Origin: Evernia prunastri
Taxonomy: Eukaryota > Ascomycota > Lecanoromycetes > Lecanorales > Parmeliaceae
Reading direction: 5' to 3'
Assembly (NCBI GenBank): GCA_003184365.1
Contig: NKYR01000015.1
Span: forward strand, 124,001 to 188,000
Length of the DNA stretch: 64,000 bases
In this document: piece after piece, positions 45,154 to 57,365 of the stretch
Position numbering within the stretch: position 1 is the first letter of the stretch
Layout: every line of letters starts with the position of its first letter
Position numbers and translations under genes: made by a program
The notes under the pieces: generated by a model
Database searches by the model: none
What the model saw: the letters and a program-made list of their open reading frames with translations, nothing else
Told to the model about the DNA's origin: nothing

Positions 45154-46047
45154 CTAAATAGTTGGCATCATATCATCATCTTCGTCATTGCCAGATTCTG
45201 GTTCTGTGCTTTTTCTAATCGAAAATTTTGGCGTATAGCCCTCGATTGAGTCAAAGCTGCCGGCGGAATCGCTCTCTTTTGCACAAGGCTCGGGAGCAGA
45301 TGATTTGCCGTTGAGATTTCTGTTCTCGCGGACGTCTACCCCTGCCAATCCAAACGATCTGCTAGGAGCCTTTTCATCGCCCCTCTCAATCGCGAGCGCT
45401 TTCATCTTTGCTACTACTTCGTCTTCCTCAAGGTCCGATTCCAGAGATCTCAATCTCTCAATTAGTGTGGAGTCATCCACAATGAGTCGCTGATCATTTC
45501 GTTCCTCCAAAAACAGTATGTCGCCGCCAGAGGACCCAACCCTATTCCATGCAGGCTCCTCGTTGAGCTGCACTTTGACGTAAAGCGCTCTCTTGCCGCA
45601 ATCATTTGAGCACCACCTTTCAAGACTTTGTGGCTCGACGAACTTGAGACTATTCGAGCCTCTTCCCTTCCCGTAAAGGATCCTATACTTCGCCTTGGTG
45701 TCTTCCTGCCTGTTCGGCCTGGGACAAAATACATAGCCGCATTGCCTATTAATGTTCCGCTCTTCAATCAGAGAATCATAATCTGATGGTTGGAAAGGCT
45801 TCAGGGAAGCCTTCACAATCGTAATGTCTTGTAGACGCGGTCGAGCTGGGTCTGCGGCAGGTGAGGAAGGCAGTTCAAGCAAAGCTTCAGTAGAAGCAAG
45901 GATTAGCGCTTCAACATCCTTGCGTTGCTGTAGAAGTCTTGCGTGGTGAAGGGCCGTTTCTTTATTGCGGTCCTCTCGAGATCGAGCTGGTGAAGGAGTT
46001 GTATTTGGGAAGGAAGAGAGGGTGTTTTTAAGAATGGAGCGAGGCAT
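45154..46047 (-). CDS. RTR1: RTR1/RPAP2-type RNA polymerase II CTD phosphatase
   Basis: Atypical zinc-finger phosphatase that removes phosphate from Ser5 of the RNA polymerase II CTD and helps nuclear import of the polymerase. Single exon, 297 residues. The RTR1 zinc finger is visible: DYDSLIEERNINRQCGYVFC with a second Cys pair in LERWCSNDCGKRALYVKVQL. The N-terminal helix carries ALHHARLLQQRKDVEALIL. The C-terminus is acidic and ends NDEDDDMMPTI. Size and layout fit the fungal family. Head to head with BBC1, 495 bp between starts. Confidence 0.93.
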   Translation of the reverse strand: MPRSILKNTLSSFPNTTPSPARSREDRNKETALHHARLLQQRKDVEALILASTEALLELPSSPAADPARPRLQDITIVKASLKPFQPSDYDSLIEERNINRQCGYVFCPRPNRQEDTKAKYRILYGKGRGSNSLKFVEPQSLERWCSNDCGKRALYVKVQLNEEPAWNRVGSSGGDILFLEERNDQRLIVDDSTLIERLRSLESDLEEDEVVAKMKALAIERGDEKAPSRSFGLAGVDVRENRNLNGKSSAPEPCAKESDSAGSFDSIEGYTPKFSIRKSTEPESGNDEDDDMMPTI

Positions 46048-46542
46048 GATCTGGGGTTTCGCTGCACGTAGACCCTACGCTTTAGAGACTGCTCGATCTT
46101 TACCGAGTCTCGGAGAATTGTGAAGTTTCTCGACCTGGCCATAACATTGTGATCAGTGGTGAAAAACTTTGTAACCTTAAGCGGTGCGTGGTTGAAGTGA
46201 TACCTACCGGTAAGGTAATTCGGGTGTCCGTATTTCCCCGCGGCGGATGTTGACGACGCCGCTCATACCTAGAGTTCTAGACTGGCACATGGCTAGAAAA
46301 TCTACTTTATATGACTTCTATGCTTGTTTTATAACTTCAGCAAAATATAATGCCTCTTCTCCTCCATTTTCGTTGAGCCCCTGCCACTATTGCGATATTG
46401 ACCGAGTAAGTCAGCCTCACAATACTCGTAGCGGTCTTCCGTGCAGCTTCCTACTCTATACTCTAGCGAATTGAGGAAGCGCGCGACCCACCAGCTTAAT
46501 TTCGGGGTGGATTAAATTGCCTTAACCACCTGTCCGTCAGCA
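46048..46542. promoter_or_regulatory. Divergent promoter between RTR1 and BBC1
   Basis: 495 bp between outward-facing start codons. TAACCAC and pyrimidine stretches occur near the BBC1 start, and a 5' UTR intron ending at CGTCAG just before the ATG is possible. Confidence 0.5.
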
Positions 46543-49500
46543 ATGATGGCTATACCTCCCTTTCGCGTCAAAGCGCTGTACGATTATTCTTCCGCTGAAG
46601 AAGATGACCTTAAATTTTCAAACGGTCAGGTCATACTGGTGACGGATGAAGAAGATGCCGACTGGTACTATGGAGAATATGAGGACAGTGCTGGCGATAA
46701 GCAGGAGGGACTGTTTCCCAAAAATTTCGTAAAGATTTTTGAGCCAGACATGCCGCCACGGCCTTCAAGATCGGGCAGAGCAAAGAAAGACAATGAAACG
46801 CCAGCGTTAGCCAACGAGGAGGCGAAGGCCTACGCTATCGAGGAACCTGGAGCAATCCCGCCTCCTGCTCCAGTTCAGAGTGCCATCATACCCGAGCAGA
46901 CTTTTGAGGATCCCGAACCATCAGTATCTCAGGTCGCAAAAACCGAAACATACTCTGCCCCGACACACAAAGCAGCTCCACCTGCAGCGCCGAAACCTGC
47001 CCCTCCGCCTGCCGCAGAGAAACCAGCCTCAGGCTCGTTTCGAGACCGCATCAATGCCTTCAACAAATCTACAGCGCCTCCACCGGCTCCCAGTAAACCT
47101 AGTAATTTGGGGGCGTCTGGGGGTTCAGGATTTATCAAGAAAGCTTTCGTTGCGCCTCCTCCAAGCAAGAACGCGTACGTGCCCCCGCCTCGCGAACCAC
47201 CTCCGCAGAAAGTGTATAGAAGAGAGGAAGACCCCGAGATGGTGGCTCAGGCATCGAACGACATGGAGAACGAAGTGCGGGTAGCTCAGACTCAAGTAGC
47301 TACATCAGCAGAAGCTGAAGATGACCAGCCAAAGCCCACAAGTCTGAAAGACAGAATTGCATTACTGCAAAAACAGCAGATGGAGCAAGCTGCACGACAC
47401 GCGGAAGCTAGTCAAAAGAAGGAGAAGCCAAAGAGACCTGCAAAGAAGCAAACAGAGCCTCAAGAACCTGCTGTAGACACAGCAGATGGTGGGGAGATAT
47501 ATGGTACCGAGACCGCGGGCAAAAGATCAATTGAAGTCTCTCGTGATGCCGTTTCTGCTAGTGCATGCCATAGCAAGCCTCCTAAATCCCAAGAAGGTAC
47601 TCCTGTGGCGAGCCCAACCGCTGTTGCGTCACGTGATTTCATGAACGATCCGAATGATGCGGACCAGTCTGGTATAGGAGACACAGAGGAAGGCGAAGAA
47701 CTTTCCACGGGCCGAGATGATAGCGATGAAAACCCAAGACGCAAGACTTCAATCCCATCTCAGATACCTTCCCAAGCGCCACTTCGAGAAGCAGACGTCG
47801 GAGACGAAGAGGATAATGCTGATGAGGATGTCGTTGAGGAAGGGGAAGATGAGGACGTGGACCCTGAGGTAAAAAGAAGAATGGAGATTCGTGAGCGCAT
47901 GGCTAAGATGAGCGGCGGTATGGGGATGGCAGGCATGTTTGGTCCACCAGGTGGCATGGCTTCCAGAGCCCCTGCGAAACGAGGAACGGCATCAAGCGAG
48001 AGGAACATTTCAGCCAACTCTGTGTCCATAGAAGGTGATGACGGCTCGAGCTCTAGAGCACCACCTGTGCCGATCATGCCTATGCCCGGCCTTGAAAAGG
48101 TTCGAAGCCCAGAGCAACAGGACATACAACCAGAAGTGACTAAAGAAGAGGCCGAGCAACCAAAATCCGTAATACAAGGACGAGAACCTGAGGATATGCC
48201 TGATCTTGAGGATATGAAGGAAGAGCCTATCCCTACGCCAAGGAGATCCGTCGAACGACCTGCACCTCCCCCACTGCCCCAAGGTAATCTCTCACGTACT
48301 AGTGTGCTCGAGCTAGGATTTTCTGACGTCTTCCAGATCGCCCTGTTCCTGCTCCGCCCGGCAAGAGTAGAGGAGCTCCTCCACCTTTGCCTACTGAACG
48401 ACCGGTCCCGCCCCCCCCTAGCGAACGTGAGTAATGTACGTAAAAGGCCAGAATAAAGATCGACAGTTGACACTTAGTATAGCTAGACTTGTGTCACGAC
48501 CGCCTCCTAGCCAGCCCATGTCTCCGAGCGAGGGGTCCGAGTCTGACGATGAAATGTCTTTACACAGAAGAACTTCGCTGAGATTGCACTCTGAAGCGGA
48601 CAGCTCCAGACAACTTGGTCGAGGAGATTATCGTCCGGTTGCGTCTGCCGTTGCACCGCCATCTTTGCCAAGTCGACCGGCGGCGCCCCAATCCCGCCCA
48701 TCGGACTATACAGGGCGAAGTCCACCAATGCAATCAATGGACATGTCTCCTACATTACCAATACCTCCTCCGGATCCTTCGAAGAGGACCAGTCGAGTCC
48801 CACCTATACCGGGTTCGGCTCCTGCAATGCCATCTGCACCTCAGAATCGAGCGCCGCCGCCGCCGCCACCTCCTGCTAACGCCCCTCCGATGAGGGTTCC
48901 AACTGGAGATTCCAAAATCCCACCTTTGGTTCCCAGAAATCAAGAGAGTGATGAGGAAGTTACTGAGTACGAAGGTGACTATGACACCGATATAGCCTCT
49001 GGTGCGACGCACAAGGATGCTCTCAAGTCGCACGCACGCGTCTCGAGTCTTGAAGACGATTCAATGACCGAAGAAGCAGGCCTACACCATTCAGCACTTC
49101 CTTCTCTGGGACCAGCTCCATCGGCAGCGCCCCGTGCTGTTCCACCCCCGCCGCCCAACCAGCCCTCAAGAAACAATCGGCAGTCCTCGGATATGCCTAG
49201 AGGCGCGCCACCGCCGCCCCCACCGCCCAAGGAACAGGCATACGACAATGACGATCAGTATGACGCATACAACATTCCCACAGCTGCACGACGTGGTCTG
49301 GACGGCAGGTACGAGGCGGAAGGCCCAACAACACCAAGATTCGAAGAGCCGGAGCCCATGTTTCAGGCATCTCCACCTCAACGGACTATACCAGCATTCT
49401 CAGGTCAGAGCAGGTACGAGATAGAAGGCCCAACAACACCAAGATTTGATGAGCCAGAGCCCATGTCTCAGGCATCTCCACCTCAACGGGCTATGCCAGC

Positions 49501-50413
49501 GTTCTCCGGTCAGAGCACGTCACAGTACCCTTCTTCGCCCAATATAGCAGCTCCCGGCAGATCCGGGCCACGGCAGTCGACTGAAATTCAACGGACTAGC
49601 ACCAGCATTCGGAGGTCAACTGACGCTTCTAGACCTTCCGGTGAACAGGGTTTCATAGCGGGAGACGTCGATCTGGGTCACAACAGCCAGTGGTGGACAC
49701 GACCTGAGACCCCTCCTCCTGTTTTTCAGAACCGCCGAGATCTCATTTTTGAGACCGAAGAGACCAGCACCACGAGGCGAGGAGGTAAACAAGCCGTGAC
49801 AAAGATGGTCTACGTTCTATTCATGGACTATTCGCAAACGATTGTCACAGCGCAGTTCGAAGCAAAGGACCCAATAAATGCTAGCTTGGAGCAACGTCAC
49901 GAGGCACCTCCCCAAAGCCTGCGGCAAGACCAACTAGAGAACGCCCATACGAGGTTCGGGTCTCGGATTGCAGAAGCCGCGAATGCCAAGAAAGAAACGG
50001 TAATTGGTGATGGTTCTCCTCATGCGTTGGTCCTCGATCTTTTGTCCACTCTTCCAGAAGCTCTGCTACCTGTCGGTGTGCGTGCTTATGGTGCCAATGT
50101 CTATGCAAACCTAGCAAATGCTTCTGTCAGGCAAGTTGATGAGATACGAGCAGGAGACATTGTCACCTTCCGGAACGCCAGGTTTCAAGGTCACCGTGGG
50201 CCTATGCACTCGAAATACAGCGTTGAAGTAGGAAAACCCGACCACGTTGGTGTGGTGATAGACTGGGATGGAACCAAGAAGAAAGTGCGAGCTTGGGAGC
50301 AGGGAAGGGAGAGCAAGAAGGTCAGGCCAGAAAGCTTCAAATTTGGAGATCTGAGGAGTGGTGAAGTGAAGGTTTGGCGTGTCATGGCAAGAAGTTGGGT
50401 TGGTTGGAGTTAA
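46543..50413 (+). CDS. BBC1: Bbc1/Mti1-type SH3 actin-patch protein
   Basis: Endocytic-patch protein that binds type I myosin tails and restrains Arp2/3 activation. Exons 46543-48283, 48337-48426, 48483-50413; introns of 53 and 56 bp; 1253 residues. The N-terminal SH3 (residues 4-70) has ALYDYSSAEEDDLKFSNGQV, DADWYYGEY and GLFPKNFVKI. A long Pro-rich, Lys/Glu-rich middle part follows (PPPAPVQS, APPPPPPPANAPP), offering many SH3 ligands. The last 250 residues are folded and conserved in this family: KMVYVLFMDYSQTIVTAQFE, ALVLDLLSTLPEALLPVGVR, DIVTFRNARFQGHRGPMHSK and DHVGVVIDWDGTKKKVRAWE. An internal 105-bp tandem duplication lies at 49307-49516. The middle intron acceptor (TATAG at 48482) is chosen because TATAG|CT keeps phase. 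Confidence 0.9.
49307..49516 (+). repeat. 105-bp tandem duplication inside BBC1
   Basis: Two 35-codon units, 105 bp apart: RYEAEGPTTPRFEEPEPM... and RYEIEGPTTPRFDEPEPM..., each ending PAFSGQS. About 90 percent identical, so fairly recent. Confidence 0.9.
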
Positions 50414-50857
50414 GACCAGATCAAGCCCAACCCTCTATTACATAGCTCCTACCAAACCATTTGAGAGGTTACTGTCCTTTTCAGCATAGCATGGAATCAT
50501 AAAAACAATCCTCGTCTCAACGATCGTTGCTCATGTTTTCGTGTACACTTCGAGGACACTATCGCGCTACAATGGACAGGTTGACCGGCTTTCTGCTTCT
50601 TTGAGTCCATGTCAATGACTTGAAACTATGACTTTGATCGACCTACCACATCACTTACCACCAATCAGAGCAAGCCAAAGATTGCACATAGTGTGGTTTG
50701 AGCCATTGTTTGGACGAGAGACCCGGGACATTGAACGGGCTCGCTTCAATTTCTGTTGCTGAAGAGTGCTTGTGGAAGGCGGGGGTGGGAGGGGTGATAA
50801 TCAAGGGGTTAGAAATCCAACCAGTGCGCAACACAATGCCTTTTGTCTTCCTCACGA
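50414..50857. other. Convergent intergenic region
   Basis: 3' flanks of BBC1 and EMC4. No gene seen. Confidence 0.6.
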
Positions 50858-51484
50858 CTATCTAAAGGCAAAAAAAGCCCTCTCCAACGGCTGCCTCTCC
50901 GTCTCCCAAGCCAACCAATCACTTCTCGTAGTGGGCAGAAGCCCCATGCCATTAACCTTCCAAACCCCCAATGCCAACGCCACACAGTTCATCAGCACGT
51001 AGCACGCCTTGACCACCCATAGCTGCTTCCTCGTCCCCTCGGATTCAAACCGCCTGAAGACCTCATTCGTGGTGAAAATGCCCGTGATTGGGTTCTTGAA
51101 CAGCATGAACACCATCATGATGCTGAATATCTGCAGGGAATTGCCGGACATGTACATCATGATTGCGTTCATGGGCAAGGCTTTGGCGGGGGCCAAGGCG
51201 AGTTCCCAGGCCTTTTTGAGCTTGAGCGTGTCGGTTTCGGCGGTGGTGGGGGGTTTGCGGGTCGGGGTTTTGGTCGTGGCGGGGGTGCGCTGCGAATGCC
51301 GTTGGCTTCAAAGGAACGAGGGGTTGGAATGAGAGCGGAGGGGTCGTACCTTGCCGCTACTGGCTTCAGTGTAGCCTGGTGGGTTGGTTATACTGGTGTT
51401 CTTGGCTTTAGGCCTGGGAGGAGAGTTGAGATTTACGACCCATTGTGGCGGAGGAGGTGGATTCAGTGAGGACGCTTGTGCCAT
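50858..51484 (-). CDS. EMC4: ER membrane protein complex subunit 4
   Basis: Subunit of the EMC insertase, which places tail-anchored and multipass proteins in the ER membrane. Exon 1 51484-51350 (MAQASSLNPPPPPQWVVNLN...YTEASSGK), intron 51349-51290, exon 2 51289-50858; 188 residues. Core motif: KKAWELALAPAKALPMNAIM followed by MYMSGNSLQIFSIMMVFMLF (first membrane helix), then LWVVKACYVLMNCVALALGV (second helix) and KVNGMGLLPTTRSDWLAWE, the family's C-terminal signature. Length matches. Head to head with APL2. Confidence 0.94.
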
Positions 51485-51829
51485 GGTGGATGTTGCTTGT
51501 CTATTGAGTCTATCTTATGAAGAGGAATCAGTGAGTACGACGCCGAACGACGGACTCGGGAGTTGGGGGTCGGAATTAAGCCCGCTCAGCCCGTTAGTCA
51601 GCCGATCTAGCGCTACCTGTCACTGCCAAAAAGGGAACTTATTGAGCAGAGGCTGCAGAGCATGTTTGTGTTTCGTGTCGATAGATTCCAGGACAAAGGC
51701 ATTTAGCTTTCCTTGTACTTGTTCCAAATTTTGAGGAAGCATGGATCGTTGAATGGTGCTAGAAGAAGAAATCCAGAAGTTATACTCAAGACCAGATTTG
51801 CCTTACGTTTATTGCCTAAGGTATTCACA
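51485..51829. promoter_or_regulatory. Divergent promoter between EMC4 and APL2
   Basis: 345 bp between outward-facing start codons; no specific site recognised. Confidence 0.5.
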
Positions 51830-54448
51830 ATGGCAGCCAGCGGAGGAGATGCAAAACTTTTTGCAAGAGTAAGTGCTGTCGAAGTTATCAACGTAGTGAC
51901 CCGTCTGTTGCTCTTTCCTTTGTTGCTTGCTTTGGATGGCATTATTCCGTTCCAATCTCAAGTTGTGTTTGTCACATTTCACTGGTTACACCGGTTTTTC
52001 CTGATTCATAGCCATGTTGCTCGCTCTCAAAATTGGAAACGAACCTCGATGCGAGACCATGGCCCGTCCTGGCAATCGAAGCGAATTTGCACCTTTGCTT
52101 GGCACCTCGGCGGACCGTGCTGACAAGATTTTCATTCAGGGCAAGGTTGCGGAGCTGCGATTGGAGCTCAACAGTGGTAACAAGAAGGACAAAAACAACG
52201 CTGCCAAGAAGATCGCCCTCAAGAAGATCGTGGCCAATATGACCATGAGCAACAACGATATGGTAGCTCTGTTCCCTGATGTTGTTGGATGTATGCAGAT
52301 TCCAAGCTTAGAGATCAAAAAGATGTACGCGTTAAGTCGTACTCCTAGGAGCAATCACGGGGCTGACAAAGCGTACAGGTGTTTTCTGTTTTTAGTCAAC
52401 TATGCTCGCATGAAGCCAGACGTGGCCATGAAAGCTCTGCCGGTCCTTGTACTCGTAAGCTCTACTTTCCGGGGCACCAGTGTTGCACGCTCTGACTAAG
52501 AAATGTCAAGGATATGGAGGACTCAAATCCGCTGATACGAGCGCTCGCTCTCCGGACCATGTCTTATATTCACGTCCGCGAGTTTGTTGAAGCCACTGTC
52601 CCACCTCTCAAAGGGTTGCTTAAAGACCCAGACCCTTATGTACGGAAGACAGCAGCTTTTTGTGTAGCCAAGCTTTACGATCACGACAAGAACCTTGTGG
52701 AAGCATCAGACTTGATAGACAGACTTAATGGCATGCTAAGAGATGACAATCCCACAGTCGTTTCGAGCGCGCTGGCATCGTTGATGGATATTTGGGAGAG
52801 GAGTGAGACCATCAAGCTTACCATTGACTATGCCAGTGCTTCAAAGATCGTACAGATCCTGCCGGACTGCTCAGAGTATGCTATGTGTATCTCCGCCTGG
52901 TTTGTTCGAAGCTAATCACTGTACAGATGGGGTCAAACATATATATTAGAAGCTCTAATGTCATACGTGCCACAAGATACTTCCGAAGCTCTTCTTCTGG
53001 CGGAACGAGTCACTCCCCGATTATCGCATTCTAACTCAGCTGTTGTGCTAACGTGTACTCGAGTTATTCTCTATCTCATGAACTACATTGCAGATGAAAA
53101 GCAAATATCTGGTCTGTGCCGAAAGTTATCTCCACCACTGGTTACGCTGCTGGCGAAGGGACCCGAAATCCAGTACCTCGCTTTACGAAATGCCTTGTTG
53201 ATACTTCAGCGGAGACCAGAAGTATTGAGAAATGATATTCGGGTCTTCTTTTGCAAGTACAACGATCCCATTTATGTCAAAGTCACCAAGCTGGAGTTGA
53301 TCTTCATGCTGGCGACCGAGAAGAACATTCGTGAGGTTCTGACTGAGCTGCGAGAGTAGGCGTTCCCGGCTCGGAGGTTTCAATTTACCTACCGCTGACA
53401 TCTTCTCAGATACGCGACTGAGATCGATGTGCACTTTGTGCGGAAATCAGTACGCGCGATTGGCAAATTGGCCATCAAGATTGAGCCAGCAGCACAAGAC
53501 TGTATCGATTCACTTCTTGAGCTTGTGGCTACCAAGGTTTCCTACATTGTGCAAGAGGCGACAGTTGTGATTAAAAATATCTTCAGGAAGTATCCGAACA
53601 GATACGAGTCGATCATTTCAATACTCTGCGAGAACCTAGACTCCCTCGACGAGCCTGAGGCCAAAGCAGCCATGATCTGGGTAATAGGCGAATATGCAGA
53701 TCGAATCGAGAACTCGGACGTTCTGCTGGATGATTTCCTTTATTCCTTTGCGGACGAATCGATGGAAGTGCAGCTTGCATTGCTTACAGCAACTGTCAAG
53801 CTCTTTATACAACGGCCTACGAAGGGGCAAGAGCTGGTACCCAAGGTCCTGAAATGGGCGACCGAGGAGACGGACAATCCTGATCTCCGAGATCGGGGTT
53901 ACATGTACTGGCGATTACTCTCCACAGATCCAACGCTTGCAAAGCAGGTAGTCATGGGTTCTAAGCCTGCCATCACTGCCGAGTCGGAGAAGCTAGACCC
54001 TGCAACCCTTGAAGAAATGTGCCTCAACGTTGGAACGCTCGCAACTGTCTACCTCAAGCCCGTACAGCAGGTATTCCGAAATGCACGGCAGAGAAGGCTC
54101 ATCGATAGTCCGGCCTTACAGAAGCATACCCTGCCCACCGTGATAGCAATGGAAGCACAGAAGTCCTTGCCTTCGGTCATGAACGGTTTTGAGCCACCCT
54201 CTTCGACCCGAAACGGAGGCGAGCCTAACAGAGCAAATCTCTCGGCTGCTATCGATGCTGCGGATGTTTATTTCCAGAGCCTGAACACCAACATGGGTTC
54301 TATGGAACTTGGAGTGGACGAGGGTTTTGGAGGCAGTCCTACGGCAGGTATAGCTGGAGAACGGCAGTACGTTGTAAATCAGAATGATCCTCAGCAGGTG
54401 TATCAGCCGCAAATTGGGGGAGAGAACGGTGATTTGCTGCTTCTATAG
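51830..54448 (+). CDS. APL2: AP-1 complex beta-adaptin
   Basis: Large subunit of the clathrin adaptor AP-1, acting at the trans-Golgi and endosomes. Exons 51830-51868, 52140-52324, 52379-52454, 52511-52875, 52927-53355, 53410-54448; 710 residues, phases agree at each junction. The tiny first exon (MAASGGDAKLFAR) joins over a 271-bp intron to GKVAELRLELNSGNKKDKNN. Then the adaptin HEAT solenoid: LKKIVANMTMSNNDMVALFP, PLIRALALRTMSYIHVREFV, DPYVRKTAAFCVAKLY, WGQTYILEALMSYVPQDTSE, AKGPEIQYLALRNALLILQR, YVKVTKLELIFMLATEKNIR and KAAMIWVIGEYADRIENSDV. It ends after a short hinge (QIGGENGDLLLL) without the C-terminal ear, which is usual for fungal Apl2. AP-2 beta is less likely given the short hinge and NGDLLLL end. 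Confidence 0.93.
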
Positions 54449-55192
54449 CCCGATCTGGACTAAATGACAGTAAAGTCAATCATCACACCCATCATCATGT
54501 TTTGTCCCCTCTTCCGTCAAGTAGCTTGATGTCGACCTTGGCTGCTTTCTCTATCTTTGACTGACCGCCACTGTTTGATTCCACATATAGTGCATACATT
54601 TCCACGGGCCGGCAACCAATTCAAAGATCAACATGCGTTGATGCTCATCAGTCTCAGATTCTGGAATGAGGAATGAGTGCAACCTTGTCCTCGCAATCTG
54701 CAACCGAAATTCCCTTGAGCGCCCTTACGTTGCTGGACCACAGACATTGCCGAAGAGGATATTAGCAGGCTCAGAAAGCTGCAGTCCCTAAGGTAGTACA
54801 TTAATACAGTACCTATACGAGTCTCGTAAGGCGAGATGAGGTAAAGTAAAGGTACCTTACCCTCCGTACCTTAGAGTACTTTTGATTACCGGATAACCGG
54901 ACCCTGCCGTGATCATGTGCCGGGAATGCGTTGAAGATACTTTATGGCTTCAGAACAACAACGTCATTTTGCTGCTTGCATACCTACATAATAATGCATT
55001 AGCCCAACGTAAGATATTCATTTTTTTAATTTATTTCAAAAAATAGAACCATTGGAAAAAGGTTGTTGGGCCGTCTACGACTATCTCCGAAGAAATCATG
55101 TATCAAGGTAGTCATCTACTCCTACTCCCTCTTCTTTACAGTACATCTATCTACCCAGCGAAGAATCCGTTCAGTACGAGATCATTCGGAAA
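54449..55192. other. 0.75-kb intergenic region
   Basis: Downstream of APL2 and upstream of the MFS gene. TACCTTA/CTAAGG words cluster at 54788-54875; an A/T-rich tract lies at 55015-55050. No gene seen. Confidence 0.6.
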
Positions 55193-57365
55193 ATGTCGTC
55201 CTTCGCACGCGATCCCGATACCGGTGTAAATACCACCTTTGTCGAGAAGGAGAATCAGTCAACAGGATCGAAACATGAAGACTTCGTTGATGATCTCGTA
55301 GCTCCACAGGAGCCAGAAGGGCATGTCATTGATGGGAAGACATTCCCATCTGCTGAAGATGCACCTGCCGAACGAGCTGTTGAGGACCTCGAAGCTCTGC
55401 ATCAAGCACCCTCAGGACCAGCATACTCCGTATTCAATGACCACCAGAGGAAACTTATAATCATCATGGTGGCCTGTGCAGGATTCTTCTCTCCGCTATC
55501 GGCAAATATATACTTCCGTACGTATCTTCATAGTCCAATTCCCTCCCTTGAACCAAAACTTGAAGTCGTGAGACTTGTCTTAGCGGTCTTCACCCTATAG
55601 ACATGTTTCCAAGGCTCGTTCTACCCTCAAATAAGCAAAGCTGACTCGGTAATCATAATCCAGCGGCTCTCAACGCCCTGTCACGAGACCTCAAAGTCTC
55701 CAGTGAGCTTATCAATCTGACTTTGACGTCTTACATGATCTTTCAAGGGCTAGCGCCTACAATTTTTGGAGACTTAGCCGATATGGCTGGTAGAAGACCC
55801 GCATACGTACTAGGCTTCATCATATACATCGGTAGAGACTTGCTTTTTCCAATCCTATAGGTTTGGGCTGACGCCTCAGCTAGGCGCAAATATTGGGCTT
55901 GCTTTACAGAATAATTATGTCGCTTTGACTATATTACGGTGCTTGCAGAGCACCGGTAGCAGTGGAACCGTGGCATTGGGCACTGGGGTAGTCGCCGATA
56001 TTGCTTCTAGTGGGGAAAGGGGCAAGTTTATGGGTATGTCTGTTTCTGTTTGTGTGCCTGGACAAATAACTGATCTTGCTTAGGAATCGCTCAATTTGGG
56101 GCCATGGCGGCACCAGCCTTAGCACCTGTCGTCGGTGGTATTCTGACTCAGTTCTTAGGTTGGAGGTGGCTCTTTTGGTTCTTGACGATTTTAGCTGTCA
56201 TTTGCTTGGTTCCCCTTCTCCTAATTTTTCCAGAGACTGGTCGAAATATCGTTGGCAATGGCTCAATTCCTCCTCAAGAGTGGAACATGTCTTTGCTCAA
56301 TTATCTAAAGACTCGCAAAATCGAAAACACTGACACTTTAAATCGGACATCCTCGCGCCAAGAAATGAAAGCAGAGCAGGCAGCGCTTGCTAGGAAAAGG
56401 AAGCTTCGATGGCCGAATCCCTTAAAGACTATCCATATTATTCTTGAGAAAGACGTTGGTCTGGTTTTGCTCTATAATTCTTTGGTTTACACAGCATTCT
56501 ACGACGTGACCGCCAGCATGCCTAGTCAATTCGCTGAAATCTACGGATTCAATGAGTTGCAAATTGGGTTGGTTTCCTAAACGCCTGGGTCTACCTATGG
56601 TTCATGTGCTAACCTCTCTTAGGCTGACTTTTATTCCGTTTGGAGTTGGATGTTCAATGTGAGCTAGCTTCTCCTAGCCATGTGTTCCTCATTTATACTG
56701 CAAATCACTGGAACAAGAGACCCCACGGCTATGTTTAGCGAATCAGATTCCGTTCCGGCAGAGACATTCTGACTCGGAAAGCACCCAGAGCATCTATCCT
56801 ATTCGGCCGCCTTATGGACATGAACTATAAACGAGTAGCCAAAAACGCTGGCTTTCGTATTGACGTCAAAAGGGGGGATGACTTGCGAAGCTTCCCGCTC
56901 GAAAAGGCACGAATCCAGGTCTTTATAATCCCACTCTACTTTGGTATCGTTGCGGTGTTATGCTGGGGGTGGGTGCTCGAGAGGAATGCGCCACTCGCGG
57001 CTCCACTAGTCCTATCCTTCATCATCGGCCTTTGTTTGACTGGATCATTCAATGTGATGAGTACAATGTTAGTCGATCTATATCCGTTGAGTCCAGCGAC
57101 AGCTACGGCAGCGAACAATTTAGTACGGTGTTTGATGGGCGCTGCTGGTACTGCGGTGATCATTCAGATGATTGAGGGGATGGGAAGAGGCTGGTGCTTT
57201 ACTTTTATTGCGGCGGTAATCTTCTTTACCAGTCCTTTGTTGTGGGCTGAGTTGAAGTGGGGACCTAAGTGGAGAGAGGAAAGAAGGGTGAGGCTGGAGA
57301 AGCGGGAGGAAGAGAAAGAGAAAGAGAAAGAGAAAGAGAAAGAGAAAGCAGAGATAGGTCATTGA
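55193..57365 (+). CDS. DHA1-type MFS drug/polyamine-like transporter
   Basis: Proton-coupled major facilitator. Exons 55193-55517, 55664-55831, 55884-56033, 56084-56567, 56623-56658, 56789-57365; 579 residues, all phases agree. After a 90-residue hydrophilic tail, TM1 begins at KLIIIMVACAGFFSPLSANI. Motif A (FGDLADMAGRRPAY) follows TM2-3. The antiporter motif C region is GAMAAPALAPVVGGILTQFL (GPxxGG-like), and the end of the N-terminal half is LLLIFPETGRNI, typical of DHA1 members of the Qdr/Flr1 group. The central loop is long and basic; the C-terminal half ends in FIAAVIFFTSPLLWAELKWG. A C-terminal Glu/Lys repeat is encoded by a GAGAAA microsatellite. Exon 6 acceptor (CCCAG at 56788) is the least certain. 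Substrate not deducible. Confidence 0.88.
57311..57349 (+). repeat. Coding (GAGAAA)n microsatellite
   Basis: Six or more GAGAAA units encode alternating Glu-Lys at the end of the MFS protein. Units of six keep the frame when the number changes. Confidence 0.95.

Noticed and set aside
47760..48473. 237-codon minus-strand frame
   Set aside because: Antisense to BBC1; Ser-rich because it mirrors acidic codons.
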